Shown here: in pieces, positions 18,191-27,471 of the stretch | How the letters are laid out: each line of letters starts with the position of its first letter | How positions within the stretch are numbered: position 1 is the stretch's first letter | Assembly (NCBI GenBank): GCA_001874325.1 | Contig: MPCW01000015.1 | Coordinates: 1 to 54,947 of the forward strand | Length of the DNA: 54,947 bases | Direction of reading: 5' to 3' | From: Flavobacterium sp. MedPE-SWcel | GTDB lineage: Bacteria > Bacteroidota > Bacteroidia > Flavobacteriales > Flavobacteriaceae | Program-made: the position numbers and the translations under genes | Notes under the pieces: model-generated | The model's input: only the letters and a program-made list of their open reading frames with translations | The model's database searches: none | What the model was told of the DNA's origin: nothing

Positions 18191-18676
18191 TTATTCGAAT
18201 TCTATTAATAACTGACCTTTATCTACGGCGTCGCCCTTGTTTATGGCTATAGATTTTATTACTCCTGCTCTTGGCGACTGGAAAGTGTTTTCCATTTTCA
18301 TTGCCTCAAGTATTAGTAGGTCGTCGTTTTCTTGTACTTCTTGTCCTACGGTAACATTAATTTCGAGTATAAGCCCTGGTATAGGTGCTTTTATCTCGTT
18401 TACTTGTTTTGCTGCACCTATCTCAAAGCCCATTTCTTTTATAAGTTGGTCTAGGGTGTTTGCAATGTTTACCGTGTAGGTGTTGTTGTTTATAGTAACA
18501 GTATACTCTTTTGCAAGAAAGTTAGCATCAGTTACTGCTGCTTTAAAGGGTTTGTTATCCTTTAAAATGTGGTAATGGGATGGTGCTGTGCTAATGGCGT
18601 CGAGCTGCGATAGCTGCTCTTCGTTAACATCAAAAGCAGTAGTACCGTTTACCGTAAGTTTGTAAGCGTGACTCAT
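18191..18676 (-). CDS. Biotin carboxyl carrier protein
   Basis: 161 residues from the ATG at 18676 (MSHAYKLTVNG). The reading frame extends 38 codons further upstream, but that part is Lys/Asn/Tyr-rich, unlike the family, and was excluded. The biotinyl domain is C-terminal, with EAMKM and the biotinylated lysine K127. An Ile-Pro-Gly stretch (KAPIPGLILEINVTVGQEV) opens the domain. The first 80 residues hold beta-rich sequence seen in Bacteroidota carriers of this operon type. First gene of the carboxylase operon, divergent from the type IIG enzyme with 130 bp between. Confidence 0.92.
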   Translation of the reverse strand: MSHAYKLTVNGTTAFDVNEEQLSQLDAISTAPSHYHILKDNKPFKAAVTDANFLAKEYTVTINNNTYTVNIANTLDQLIKEMGFEIGAAKQVNEIKAPIPGLILEINVTVGQEVQENDDLLILEAMKMENTFQSPRAGVIKSIAINKGDAVDKGQLLIEFE

Positions 18677-18806
18677 GTGTAAATCATTTTTGATGTTGTA
18701 AATATACTTAAAAGAAAACGTTTTCGAATACTGTATTTTTGGGAAGTTATTTTGGGGCATTTTGCCTTCTTTTTTGTTATATTTAGCCAACTGAAAAATA
18801 CTTCAA

Positions 18807-21758
18807 ATGCCTTTATTTCAAAATGCTGTACTTACTAAGTACCTTAAAAAACTAGACAAAAAAACTGTTGATGTACAATGGGAAAAATATAAAGCCCATT
18901 TTTTTAACCCTGTTATACAGCAAAATATAAGAAACAGTAAGGAAGAACAATATCAAGGAGGTTTTTTAATAGACCTGTTTGTAAATATATTGGGTTATAC
19001 TAAAAATCCGCAGCCTAACTTTAACCTTACTACTGAGTATAAAAATATAAAAGACGCAAAAAAAGCAGATGGCGCAATACTTATTGAGGGTAAGGCAAAG
19101 GCGGTTATAGAGCTAAAGGGTACTGATACCATAGATTTAGGGCTTAAAGGTTTAGAATACCAAGCCTTTGGTTATAAAAATAATCAGCCAGATTGCGAGT
19201 ATATTATTACCTCTAACTATGAAAAACTACGTTTTTATATAGATAATGCTGTAGAACATATAGAGTTTAACCTATTTACACTTACTAGAGAACGTTTTGA
19301 TTTACTCTATTTGTGCCTTGCGCACGAAAACTTGTCTAAAGGGTTAGCTAAGAAAATAAAAAATGACTCACTTGTAGAGGAGGACAAGATTACTAAAAAG
19401 CTGTATAAAGATTATTCGGTTTTTAAAAGAGAGTTGCATCGCAACCTTGTGGAGCTTAACCCTGAGTATGAACCATTAGAACTTTTTAAAAAGTCGCAAA
19501 AGTTACTCGACAGATTTTTGTTTTTGTTTTTTGCAGAAGATGGACAACTGTTACCACCAAACTCGGTGCGTTTAATATTAAATCAATGGAATAAGCTGAA
19601 TGATCTTGATGCTTATGTACCGTTGTATGATCGTTTTAAAAAATATTTTGGATACCTGAATACAGGGCATAAGGGTAAGGAGTATGATATTTTTGCTTAT
19701 AACGGAGGGTTGTTTAAACCCGATGCGATACTAGATGCTATAAAGATAGATGATGATTTATTATACAACCATACAGAGAAATTATCTAAATATGATTTTG
19801 ATAGTGAAGTTGATGTAAATATACTAGGGCACATATTTGAAAACTCGTTAAACGAGCTAGAGGAGGTAAAAGCTGAGTTAGAAGGCGAAACGGTAGACCG
19901 TACCAAAACAAAACGTAAAAAAGATGGGGTGTTTTATACCCCAAAATATATAACCAAGTATATAGTAGATAATACTGTAGGCAAGCTATGCCAAGACAAG
20001 AAAAAAGCTCTTGATATAAATGACGAAACCTATCAACCTGCCAACAAGCGTAGTAGAAAACGCCTTGATGCCTTGCAAGAATATAGGGACTGGTTGTTGC
20101 AACTAACTATATGCGACCCTGCTTGTGGTAGTGGTGCTTTTTTGAACCAAGCGCTTGATTTTTTGATTAACGAACACCGCTATGTAGACGAACTCTCGGC
20201 AAGTTATAATAAGGATGCTTTTGTACTGAGTGATGTTGAAAACAGCATATTAGAAAACAACCTGTTTGGGGTAGATATTAATGAAGAGAGTGTAGAGATT
20301 GCTAAACTATCGTTATGGCTGCGCACGGCGCGCCCTAACCGAAAGTTAAACAGCCTGAGTAACAACATAAAGTGTGGTAATAGCCTGATAGACGACCCTG
20401 CTGTAGCAGGTGATAAAGCCTTTGACTGGCAACAGGAATTTCCTCATATTTTTAAAAAAGGCGGTTTTGATGTGGTAATTGGAAATCCACCTTATGTAGT
20501 ATATATTAAATCTATTTTAGGCAACGGAGTAATCGATTACGTGAACAAAGAGTTTGAGTATTCAGAATATAATCCTAATACCTACGCGTTATTTACTGAC
20601 TTAGCTCTAAATAAACTAATTGTAAATGGTGGATATTTAGGATTCATTATTCCAAATACATGGCTAGATGGTCAATATTTTTCCAAAATGAGATCCAAAG
20701 TATATGAATTGGATGTCGAGGAAATTGTATATCTAAAAGATACGGCTTTTGATGAAATCGTTGAAACCGTTATTTTGTTAATTAGTAATAAATCTGTAAA
20801 TGAGCAAATAGTTAAATTAACCACAGATATAGTTAGCAATAATAGTTATTTAAGTGATTTAACCCTTTGTGAGTTGGTAAACGGTTTTAATCCATTTACT
20901 ACGAAAGCTGATCAGGTAGTTGATAAAATTGAAAAAGATTCATTTGGCAAGCTCAGTGAACACGCTATTGTTTATAGAGGATTAGAAACTCTAAACAACA
21001 AGATTTGGCTATCTGAAGCAAAAGATAGTATAAATCATATTCCCATTCTATTGGGAAGTGATGTTAATAGATATCATTTGAAACATAGTGGAACGTACGT
21101 AAATTTCATACCTCAGATGATGAAGAGTAATGCTAACATCAATATGTATAAACAACCAAAAATATTGATGAGGAGGACAGGATCATCAATTATAGCAAGT
21201 ATTGATAACGAAAATTATATGGCATTAAAGAATTTATACTTGATAATTCCTAATGATGTAGAAAAGATTTATCAAATTTTAGCACAATTAAATTCATCGT
21301 TATTTGCATATTATCATAGATTAAAAACAGGAGGAGAAAACAAGGCATTTGCTCAATTTAAGGGTACTTACATTTTAGACTTTCCAATAAAATTTTCTGA
21401 TAATTTAGATTTTAGAACTAGCTTGAACTATAGGTTGAGTTATACTACTCATTTGTACGATTTTACAGATAAATTTTGTAGAATGCTACAACGTAAGTTT
21501 GAATTGGAAAAATTACCTAAAAAGTTGCAGGACTGGTACGAGCTTACCTATGCCGATTTTGTAAAGGAGTTGCGCAAAAAGAAAATAAAATTATCGCTTA
21601 GTGAAGAAGCCGAGTGGGAAGATTATTTTACTACCGAGCAACAAAAAGCGGTAGCTCTAAAAAATAAAATAGATATTACTGATGCAGAGATAGACCAAAT
21701 GGTATATAAATTATATGATTTAACCCCCGATGAAATTGCTATAGTAGAGCAGGGATGA
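18807..21758 (+). CDS. Type IIG restriction-modification enzyme (Eco57I-like)
   Basis: A 983-residue single polypeptide expected to cut and methylate DNA. An N-terminal PD-(D/E)xK nuclease has D88 (KKADGA) and E102-x-K104 (VIELKG). A helical linker follows to about 370. The N6-adenine methyltransferase has GVFYTPKYITKYIV (about 373), motif I CDPACGSGAFL (about 436) and motif IV NPPY (about 561). The remainder to about 900 is the target-recognition region, then a conserved-looking C-terminus. Codon use changes in the recognition region (about 20480-21500): more ATT and ATC against ATA elsewhere. Stand-alone, no specificity or helper gene nearby. Recognition sequence cannot be read from this. 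Confidence 0.9.
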   Translation: MPLFQNAVLTKYLKKLDKKTVDVQWEKYKAHFFNPVIQQNIRNSKEEQYQGGFLIDLFVNILGYTKNPQPNFNLTTEYKNIKDAKKADGAILIEGKAKAVIELKGTDTIDLGLKGLEYQAFGYKNNQPDCEYIITSNYEKLRFYIDNAVEHIEFNLFTLTRERFDLLYLCLAHENLSKGLAKKIKNDSLVEEDKITKKLYKDYSVFKRELHRNLVELNPEYEPLELFKKSQKLLDRFLFLFFAEDGQLLPPNSVRLILNQWNKLNDLDAYVPLYDRFKKYFGYLNTGHKGKEYDIFAYNGGLFKPDAILDAIKIDDDLLYNHTEKLSKYDFDSEVDVNILGHIFENSLNELEEVKAELEGETVDRTKTKRKKDGVFYTPKYITKYIVDNTVGKLCQDKKKALDINDETYQPANKRSRKRLDALQEYRDWLLQLTICDPACGSGAFLNQALDFLINEHRYVDELSASYNKDAFVLSDVENSILENNLFGVDINEESVEIAKLSLWLRTARPNRKLNSLSNNIKCGNSLIDDPAVAGDKAFDWQQEFPHIFKKGGFDVVIGNPPYVVYIKSILGNGVIDYVNKEFEYSEYNPNTYALFTDLALNKLIVNGGYLGFIIPNTWLDGQYFSKMRSKVYELDVEEIVYLKDTAFDEIVETVILLISNKSVNEQIVKLTTDIVSNNSYLSDLTLCELVNGFNPFTTKADQVVDKIEKDSFGKLSEHAIVYRGLETLNNKIWLSEAKDSINHIPILLGSDVNRYHLKHSGTYVNFIPQMMKSNANINMYKQPKILMRRTGSSIIASIDNENYMALKNLYLIIPNDVEKIYQILAQLNSSLFAYYHRLKTGGENKAFAQFKGTYILDFPIKFSDNLDFRTSLNYRLSYTTHLYDFTDKFCRMLQRKFELEKLPKKLQDWYELTYADFVKELRKKKIKLSLSEEAEWEDYFTTEQQKAVALKNKIDITDAEIDQMVYKLYDLTPDEIAIVEQG

Positions 21759-21779
21759 TATGTATTACATCAAACAAAG

Positions 21780-21803
21780 AAAGCCTCCGATTGGAGGCTT
21801 TTT
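21780..21803 (+). terminator. Rho-independent terminator after the type IIG gene
   Basis: AAAGCCTCC, loop GATT, GGAGGCTTT, then TT. It ends 26 bp before the stop of the convergent J-KTSC gene. Confidence 0.85.
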
Positions 21804-21829
21804 GTATATAATAAAGTAGGGCAGAGGGT

Positions 21830-22285
21830 TTATTCTCCTCCTGCTACTATTTTTGTTGCACTACGGTATAGGTAAGTGTTGTAAATGTGTCTACGCCCAA
21901 AACGTGCAGGCGACTCGGCATTTACCATCTTGATGTATACGTTTCTTGGTATTCCAAAAAACTCGTAACAGCTACCATCTACAAAGTTGATGTATAGGGC
22001 TTGTTTTTCCATATAAAAATCTAGTATACCTGACTCTTTTGTGGTCTTGGTAAACTCTGCCTTTGTTTTCTCGGCAGTTTCTGGAGCAACACTTACCAAG
22101 AAGTGGTAAGCCTCTATAATGGCTTTACTTTTTTCTTCGGCTGCAAGTGTTTCTTCTTCAGTAGTACAGGTGTCTGGGTGACACTCTTTCATACTCCTTC
22201 TGTAGATAGATTTTAGTTCTTTTAGCGTCGCTTCTTTAGTAACGTCGAGTAGTTTTCTGTACTCAACTATTTTTTTCATGTTCAT
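21830..22285 (-). CDS. J-domain and KTSC-domain protein
   Basis: 151 residues from ATG 22285 (MNMKKIVEY); 22279 is an equally possible start. Residues 1-65 form a DnaJ-like J domain with the HPD motif at 36-38 (ECHPDTC), which stimulates Hsp70 ATPase in J proteins. Residues about 87-145 form a KTSC domain (YINFVDGSCYEFFGIPRNVY), a small module found alone and next to nucleic-acid enzymes, of unclear role. The upstream extension to 22339 crosses the nuo terminator and was excluded. Convergent with the type IIG gene. A DnaK-linked or nucleic-acid-linked role is possible but not shown. Confidence 0.85.
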   Translation of the reverse strand: MNMKKIVEYRKLLDVTKEATLKELKSIYRRSMKECHPDTCTTEEETLAAEEKSKAIIEAYHFLVSVAPETAEKTKAEFTKTTKESGILDFYMEKQALYINFVDGSCYEFFGIPRNVYIKMVNAESPARFGRRHIYNTYLYRSATKIVAGGE

Positions 22286-22298
22286 AATATGGAAAAAT

Positions 22299-22327
22299 AA
22301 AAACCGCCAATTTTCATCGGCGGTTTG
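22299..22327 (-). terminator. Terminator of the nuo operon
   Basis: AAACCGCC (22301-22308) and GGCGGTTT (22319-22326) around a 10-nt loop, with an A-rich left side giving the U-tract. About 70 bp past the nuoN stop and just above the J-KTSC start. Confidence 0.75.
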
Positions 22328-22338
22328 CTTAGAGCGCA

Positions 22339-22346
22339 CAAAGGTA
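22339..22346 (-). promoter_or_regulatory. Candidate -7 element above the nuo terminator
   Basis: TACCTTTG on the minus strand, identical to the -7 box of the cold-shock gene. If used for the J-KTSC gene, the hairpin at 22299-22327 would lie in its leader. No -33 TTG at normal spacing. Confidence 0.3.
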
Positions 22347-22395
22347 CGCTATATTTTCAGTTTTACTGTTATGTATTGCTAAAGATAGTGTTATG

Positions 22396-23799
22396 TTACT
22401 TTATCAGGCTTAGTAAAGCGTCTGGATAAAGACCTACTGCTACGTTTATTGCTATTGCAAGTACTGCTACTATACTGTAGCTCATTGGTACTTTTGCAGG
22501 TGCTTCTTCTGTAGCGTCTTTAGTGTACATTGCTAGTATTAGTTTAAAGTAATATCCAACACTTATTATAGAGTTTGCTACTGCTATTATTACTATTGCT
22601 ACGTGTCCTGTATTTATAACTTCGGTAAACAAGAATAGTTTAGCAAAGAATCCAGAGAATATTGGTATACCTGCCATAGATAGTAGTGCACATGTAAGTA
22701 CGGCTGCCATTAATGGGTTACGTTTACCTAGACCATTAAAGTTGTGTATTTCTTCGTTTTCTTTATCGGCAGTTACATATAGTATTACGGCAAAGGCTGC
22801 AATACCTGCTAGGGCATAGGCTGCTGCATAATAAAATAGTACACCTTCTGTAGCTATTGGGTTAAAGAATACCATTAGCATGAATCCTGCGTGTGATATA
22901 CCAGAGAAGGCAAGCATACGCTTAACGCTACTTTGCTTTAATGCCATTAGGTTACCCACCGTCATAGATAGTATTGCTACTACGCTAATTATTGTAATGT
23001 AGCTACCCGATACTTCGTGGTTAAGGCTACTCATTAGTTTAAAGAATGATGCCATAGCAGCTACTTTTGCTAATGTACTCATGGTTGCAGTACTTAGTGC
23101 TGGCGAACCTTCGTATACATCTGGCGCCCACATGTGGAATGGTGCTGCTGCTATTTTAAATAATAATCCTATTGTTAGCATTACTATACCGATGAAGAAC
23201 CATTGTGGTAAGTCACCTGATAATACTGCGCTGTATATTGTAGCAACATCAAACGATCCTGTTGCTCCATATATTAATGCGATACCAAATAGTATTATTC
23301 CTGATGCAAATGCTCCCATAAGGAAGTATTTCATACCTGCTTCGTTACTCTTTAAGTCTTTTGGGTTACTTGCTGCTAGTACATATAGTGCTATAGATAG
23401 TACCTCGATACCTAAAAAGAACATGGCAAGGTTACCAAAGGTTACCATGGCAATGGCTCCTGTAAGTAAGAATAACTTTATGGCAACAAAATCTGATAGT
23501 TTTGCTTTGTGATCTTTATGAAACTCTGGTGTCATGGCAACAAGGAATATAGTAAGCACTATAAATAATCCTGAAAATGCCATACCGTAGCTATTGTTTA
23601 CTATCATGTTGTTGTAAAAGCTCTCAGAGCGATCCATGTTAGTAGTGTTTAGCCCTAGCTCCATATATTCAGATACGTTAAGCCCCAATATTGCTAGTAA
23701 CCCAATTATGGTTACTGGAACAATGGCTTTCCTTAAATTGAAAATCTCAGCTATAAGGCATATAATCCCTAGTCCTGCGATAGCTATTAATGTATTCAT
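22396..23799 (-). CDS. nuoN: NADH-quinone oxidoreductase subunit N
   Basis: 467 residues, almost entirely hydrophobic; one of the three antiporter-like proton-pumping subunits in the complex I membrane arm. The conserved TM5 glutamate is in FFLGIEVLSIALYVLA (about residue 130), and the pumping lysine region in FKIAAAPFHMWAPDVYEGSP (about 215). Also LAFSGISHAGFM. Last gene of the operon, 16 bp after nuoM. Terminator follows at 22299-22327. Confidence 0.95.
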   Translation of the reverse strand: MNTLIAIAGLGIICLIAEIFNLRKAIVPVTIIGLLAILGLNVSEYMELGLNTTNMDRSESFYNNMIVNNSYGMAFSGLFIVLTIFLVAMTPEFHKDHKAKLSDFVAIKLFLLTGAIAMVTFGNLAMFFLGIEVLSIALYVLAASNPKDLKSNEAGMKYFLMGAFASGIILFGIALIYGATGSFDVATIYSAVLSGDLPQWFFIGIVMLTIGLLFKIAAAPFHMWAPDVYEGSPALSTATMSTLAKVAAMASFFKLMSSLNHEVSGSYITIISVVAILSMTVGNLMALKQSSVKRMLAFSGISHAGFMLMVFFNPIATEGVLFYYAAAYALAGIAAFAVILYVTADKENEEIHNFNGLGKRNPLMAAVLTCALLSMAGIPIFSGFFAKLFLFTEVINTGHVAIVIIAVANSIISVGYYFKLILAMYTKDATEEAPAKVPMSYSIVAVLAIAINVAVGLYPDALLSLIK

Positions 23800-23815
23800 C
23801 TTTATATGGGCTTAA

Positions 23816-25255
23816 TTAAATCTTGTTAATGTGTAATAATACCTCCTTAAGAGTTGGTGTAATGAAATCGGCAATTGGTGCTGGGTAAATACCAAAGAAT
23901 AATAATACTGCTATTATTGATACAAATACTGCGCCTTCGCCCATTGTAACATCTGCAAATACTTTGTCTCCTTTTTCGCCAAGCATAACTTGCTGAAACA
24001 TTCTTAGCATATAAAATGCACCAAGTATAATAGTTGTACCTCCTAGTACTGCAAACCATATGTTTGTTTGTGCAAGGCTATACAAAATTTCGAATTCTCC
24101 AATAAAGTTAAACGTTAATGGTAGTGCTACAGATGCCATAACTAATATCATGAACATTGAAGCAAATTTAGGTGCTTGTGTTCTAATACCACCCATTTCG
24201 CTAATTGTACCTGTTTGGTAACGGCGCGATATAACCTCGGCAGCATAGAATAAACCAACCACTACAAATCCGTGTGCTATCATTTGTAAGAATGCTCCAC
24301 GAAGACCATCTATAGTAAGTGTATAAGCTCCTGCTGCTATTAGCCCAACGTGTGCTAATGATGAGTAAGCTAATAACTTCTTTAAATCTGTTTGTTTTAA
24401 CGCTAGTATAGAACCATATATAACACCTGCAATACATAGTGCAATAAATACATATTTGTATTCTTCTGCTGCTTGTGGTGCTATTGGCAATTGCCATCTA
24501 ACAATACTGTATAATGCCATTTTTAGCATAATCCCAGATAGTAACATTGTACCTACAGCTGGTGCTTTTTGGTACACGTTTGCCTGCCAAGTATGGAAAG
24601 GTATAATAGGAATTTTAATAGCATAGGCTAAGAAGAATCCTAAGAATATCCAGAACTGCTCAGTATCTGAAAGTTTAGCGTTGTATAAGTGTAAGTTTAA
24701 GAAACTTCCTGTTTTAGTATATAGGTATATAAATGATACTAGCATAAATAATGACCCAGCAAATGTGTAGATAAAGAATTTAACTACAGCTTTCTTTCTG
24801 CTTTCAGCGTCACCGCTACCCCACATAAGGGCTATAAAGTAAATTGGGATTAATGAAAGTTCCCAGAATATATAATATACTAAACCGTCTACACTTAAAA
24901 ATGTACCTACCATAGCAAATGCCATGAATAGTATAAGTGCATAGAATGATCTTGTTTTAGGAAATAGGTTACCAAAAGAGGTAAGCACTATTATAGGTGT
25001 AAGTGCTGTGGTAAGTGCTACCATAGCAAGCGACATACCGTCGGCTTGAAAGCCTAATATAATGCGGGGTCTGCTAATCCAAGTATGAATATAGCTAACA
25101 GTCTCACCTGCATTAAAGCGATATATCACATAAAGAGTGGCTGCAAATGCGAAAGAGCTAAATATTAATGCGGCTTTAGAAGCCCATTTATCGCCCACAA
25201 AATAGGTAGCAACCGATCCGAATAATAGAATAATGAGTATAAATGATACGTCCAT
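23816..25255 (-). CDS. nuoM: NADH-quinone oxidoreductase subunit M
   Basis: 479 residues; antiporter-like membrane subunit. TM5 glutamate in YYIFWELSLIPIYF (about 132), the KIPIIPFHTWQANVYQKAP motif (about 212) with the conserved lysine and histidine, and LLAYSSLAHVGLI. Slightly shorter than E. coli NuoM (509). 10 bp after nuoL. Confidence 0.96.
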   Translation of the reverse strand: MDVSFILIILLFGSVATYFVGDKWASKAALIFSSFAFAATLYVIYRFNAGETVSYIHTWISRPRIILGFQADGMSLAMVALTTALTPIIVLTSFGNLFPKTRSFYALILFMAFAMVGTFLSVDGLVYYIFWELSLIPIYFIALMWGSGDAESRKKAVVKFFIYTFAGSLFMLVSFIYLYTKTGSFLNLHLYNAKLSDTEQFWIFLGFFLAYAIKIPIIPFHTWQANVYQKAPAVGTMLLSGIMLKMALYSIVRWQLPIAPQAAEEYKYVFIALCIAGVIYGSILALKQTDLKKLLAYSSLAHVGLIAAGAYTLTIDGLRGAFLQMIAHGFVVVGLFYAAEVISRRYQTGTISEMGGIRTQAPKFASMFMILVMASVALPLTFNFIGEFEILYSLAQTNIWFAVLGGTTIILGAFYMLRMFQQVMLGEKGDKVFADVTMGEGAVFVSIIAVLLFFGIYPAPIADFITPTLKEVLLHINKI

Positions 25256-25265
25256 CAGGTATGAA

Positions 25266-27143
25266 TTATTTTAAAAAGATATAAGCTATTACAGAGCATA
25301 CGCTCACTACAAATACAAACAGATATAAACCAATGCTTCCGTTTTGAAGCGTTTTTCCTTGTGCACCTAGTGCATTGGCAAGTTTGCCAAGCCCAAAAAT
25401 GAATCTAGAGAAAGCAACCTCGGTAACATTCTTAAAGAATGATCCTATAAGGTATATTGGTTTTACAATAACAGCGTCGTACACTTCGTCAACATAAAAC
25501 TTGTTGTATAATAGTCTGCGTCCTGTCATTTCGCTGTCTGGTACTGGTACCATAGCTTTTTTGATATATTTTGCATAAGCAAGACCTATACCTACAAGCG
25601 CACCTACAATGGCAATACCCATTAGCATGTATGCTGTACCGTCTAACTCATGGTGTTCTGTATGTCCAGTAATTATTGGATCTAAATAGTGTGTTAACCA
25701 AGTACTACCTGGGAAGTTTATTGCTCCACCTATCATTGCAAGTACTGCAAGTACTATAAGTGGTACAGTAATAAGTGAAGGCGACTCGTGTAAGTGACTT
25801 TTTTGCTCCTCTGTACCTCTAAAACTTCTAAAGAATGTAAGGTATAGTAAACGGAACATATAGAATGCTGTCATTATAGAGGCAACCGAACCAATAACCC
25901 ATAGTACTTTGTTATGGTGGAAGGCTGTCATTAAAATTTCATCTTTAGAGAAGAAACCAGAGAATGGAGGTAAACCTGATATTGCGATTGATGCAATAAG
26001 GAAGGTAATAAAGGTAACTTTCATTACTTTACTAAGACCACCCATTTTTCTCATGTCTTGCTCGCCACCCATTGCATGGATAACAGAACCTGAACCAAGG
26101 AATAAACAAGCTTTAAAGAAAGCGTGTGTTATTACGTGGAATACGGCAACTTCATAAGCTCCTAAACCTAGTGCAAGGAACATAAGACCTAGTTGTGAAA
26201 CTGTAGAGTAAGCAAGTACTTTTTTGATATCGTTTTGTACTAAACCTATAGAGGCAGCAACTAACGATGTTATAGCACCTACTATAGCTATTATGTTTTG
26301 TACATCTGGTACAAGGTCAAAAACAAAGTTCATTCTAGTAATCATGAATATACCTGCTGTAACCATTGTTGCAGCGTGTATAAGTGCCGATACTGGCGTT
26401 GGTCCTGCCATGGCATCTGGTAACCAAGTGTACAATGGTATTTGTGCACTTTTACCACACGCACCTATAAATAAACATAATGCAGCGATACCTAACCATG
26501 TTTGGTCTAATCCAGAAGTACCATTAGCGATACTGTTTTGAATGTCTACATAGTCTACACTGTGGAAAAGGATTCCTATAATGAATATACCAATAAGGAA
26601 ACCAAGGTCTCCAATACGGTTCATTATAAATGCCTTTTTTGCAGCATCGTTAAAGTCTTGGTTTTTGTACCAAAACCCGATAAGTAGGTAAGAACAAAGT
26701 CCTACACCTTCCCAACCGATGAACATTATAAGTAGGTTACTACCCATTACCAATGTCATCATAAAGAAGATGAAAAGGTTTAAGTAAGCAAAGTATTTGT
26801 GTAAGTTCTCATCATCATGCATGTAGCTGATAGAGTAAACATGTATAAGTGTACCAATACCGGTAACAAACATTAACCATAGTAACGATAGTTGATCAAG
26901 CTGAAATGCAAAGTTAACATCAAAGTTAACAAGCGACATCCACTTGAAAAGGTGAATCATTACAGGTTCTTTAGTGCTGTTTACTTGTAAGAAGAAGAAA
27001 AGTGTAACCGCAAAAGATACTGCCACTGCAACTGTGCCTAGTGTACCAGATAAACCTTTGCTAAGTTTTTTCCCTGCAAAAATATTAAGTAAAAATCCTG
27101 CCAATGGGGCAAGGAGTAATAGTAAAGCCAAATTAGTCTCCAT
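25266..27143 (-). CDS. nuoL: NADH-quinone oxidoreductase subunit L
   Basis: 625 residues; distal antiporter-like subunit of complex I. Seen: GWEGVGLCSYLLIGFW with the TM5 glutamate (about 145), KSAQIPLYTWLPDAMAGPTPVSALIHAATMV split over about 228-258 with the pumping lysine, and LAYSTVSQLGLM. C-terminal extension (about 500-625) fits the long lateral helix and final TM seen in NuoL. Near normal length (E. coli 613). 6 bp after nuoK. Confidence 0.97.
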   Translation of the reverse strand: METNLALLLLLAPLAGFLLNIFAGKKLSKGLSGTLGTVAVAVSFAVTLFFFLQVNSTKEPVMIHLFKWMSLVNFDVNFAFQLDQLSLLWLMFVTGIGTLIHVYSISYMHDDENLHKYFAYLNLFIFFMMTLVMGSNLLIMFIGWEGVGLCSYLLIGFWYKNQDFNDAAKKAFIMNRIGDLGFLIGIFIIGILFHSVDYVDIQNSIANGTSGLDQTWLGIAALCLFIGACGKSAQIPLYTWLPDAMAGPTPVSALIHAATMVTAGIFMITRMNFVFDLVPDVQNIIAIVGAITSLVAASIGLVQNDIKKVLAYSTVSQLGLMFLALGLGAYEVAVFHVITHAFFKACLFLGSGSVIHAMGGEQDMRKMGGLSKVMKVTFITFLIASIAISGLPPFSGFFSKDEILMTAFHHNKVLWVIGSVASIMTAFYMFRLLYLTFFRSFRGTEEQKSHLHESPSLITVPLIVLAVLAMIGGAINFPGSTWLTHYLDPIITGHTEHHELDGTAYMLMGIAIVGALVGIGLAYAKYIKKAMVPVPDSEMTGRRLLYNKFYVDEVYDAVIVKPIYLIGSFFKNVTEVAFSRFIFGLGKLANALGAQGKTLQNGSIGLYLFVFVVSVCSVIAYIFLK

Positions 27144-27149
27144 TAGGCG

Positions 27150-27470
27150 TTATCCTTTTAATTTCTTTAAATTATCTATATCAATGTTACCAATGTTTCT
27201 GTAAACAGCTACCAGTATGGCAAGCCCCACGGCAACCTCTGCTGCGGCTACTGCCATAGAGAAGAATACGAATACCTGCCCAGCTGCATCTTGATGGTAG
27301 GTAGAAAAAGCTACCAATAGCAAGTTTACTGCATTAAGCATAATTTCGATTGACATGAACATTACAATGGCATTCCTTCTGTAAAGTACTCCAAACACCC
27401 CAATACAAAATAGTAATGTAGAAAGATAAATGTAGTTTTCGATACCTACTTGTTGTAAAATATTTTCCAT
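27150..27470 (-). CDS. nuoK: NADH-quinone oxidoreductase subunit K
   Basis: 106 residues from the ATG at 27470, one base after the nuoJ stop (TAATATG). The frame extends 14 codons upstream, but those overlap nuoJ and do not resemble NuoK. Three TM helices; conserved glutamates in MSIEIMLNAVNL (TM2) and the Ala-rich AAAEVAVGLAI (TM3) form part of the proton path. Length matches the family (100 in E. coli). Confidence 0.95.
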   Translation of the reverse strand: MENILQQVGIENYIYLSTLLFCIGVFGVLYRRNAIVMFMSIEIMLNAVNLLLVAFSTYHQDAAGQVFVFFSMAVAAAEVAVGLAILVAVYRNIGNIDIDNLKKLKG

Positions 27471-27471
27471 A

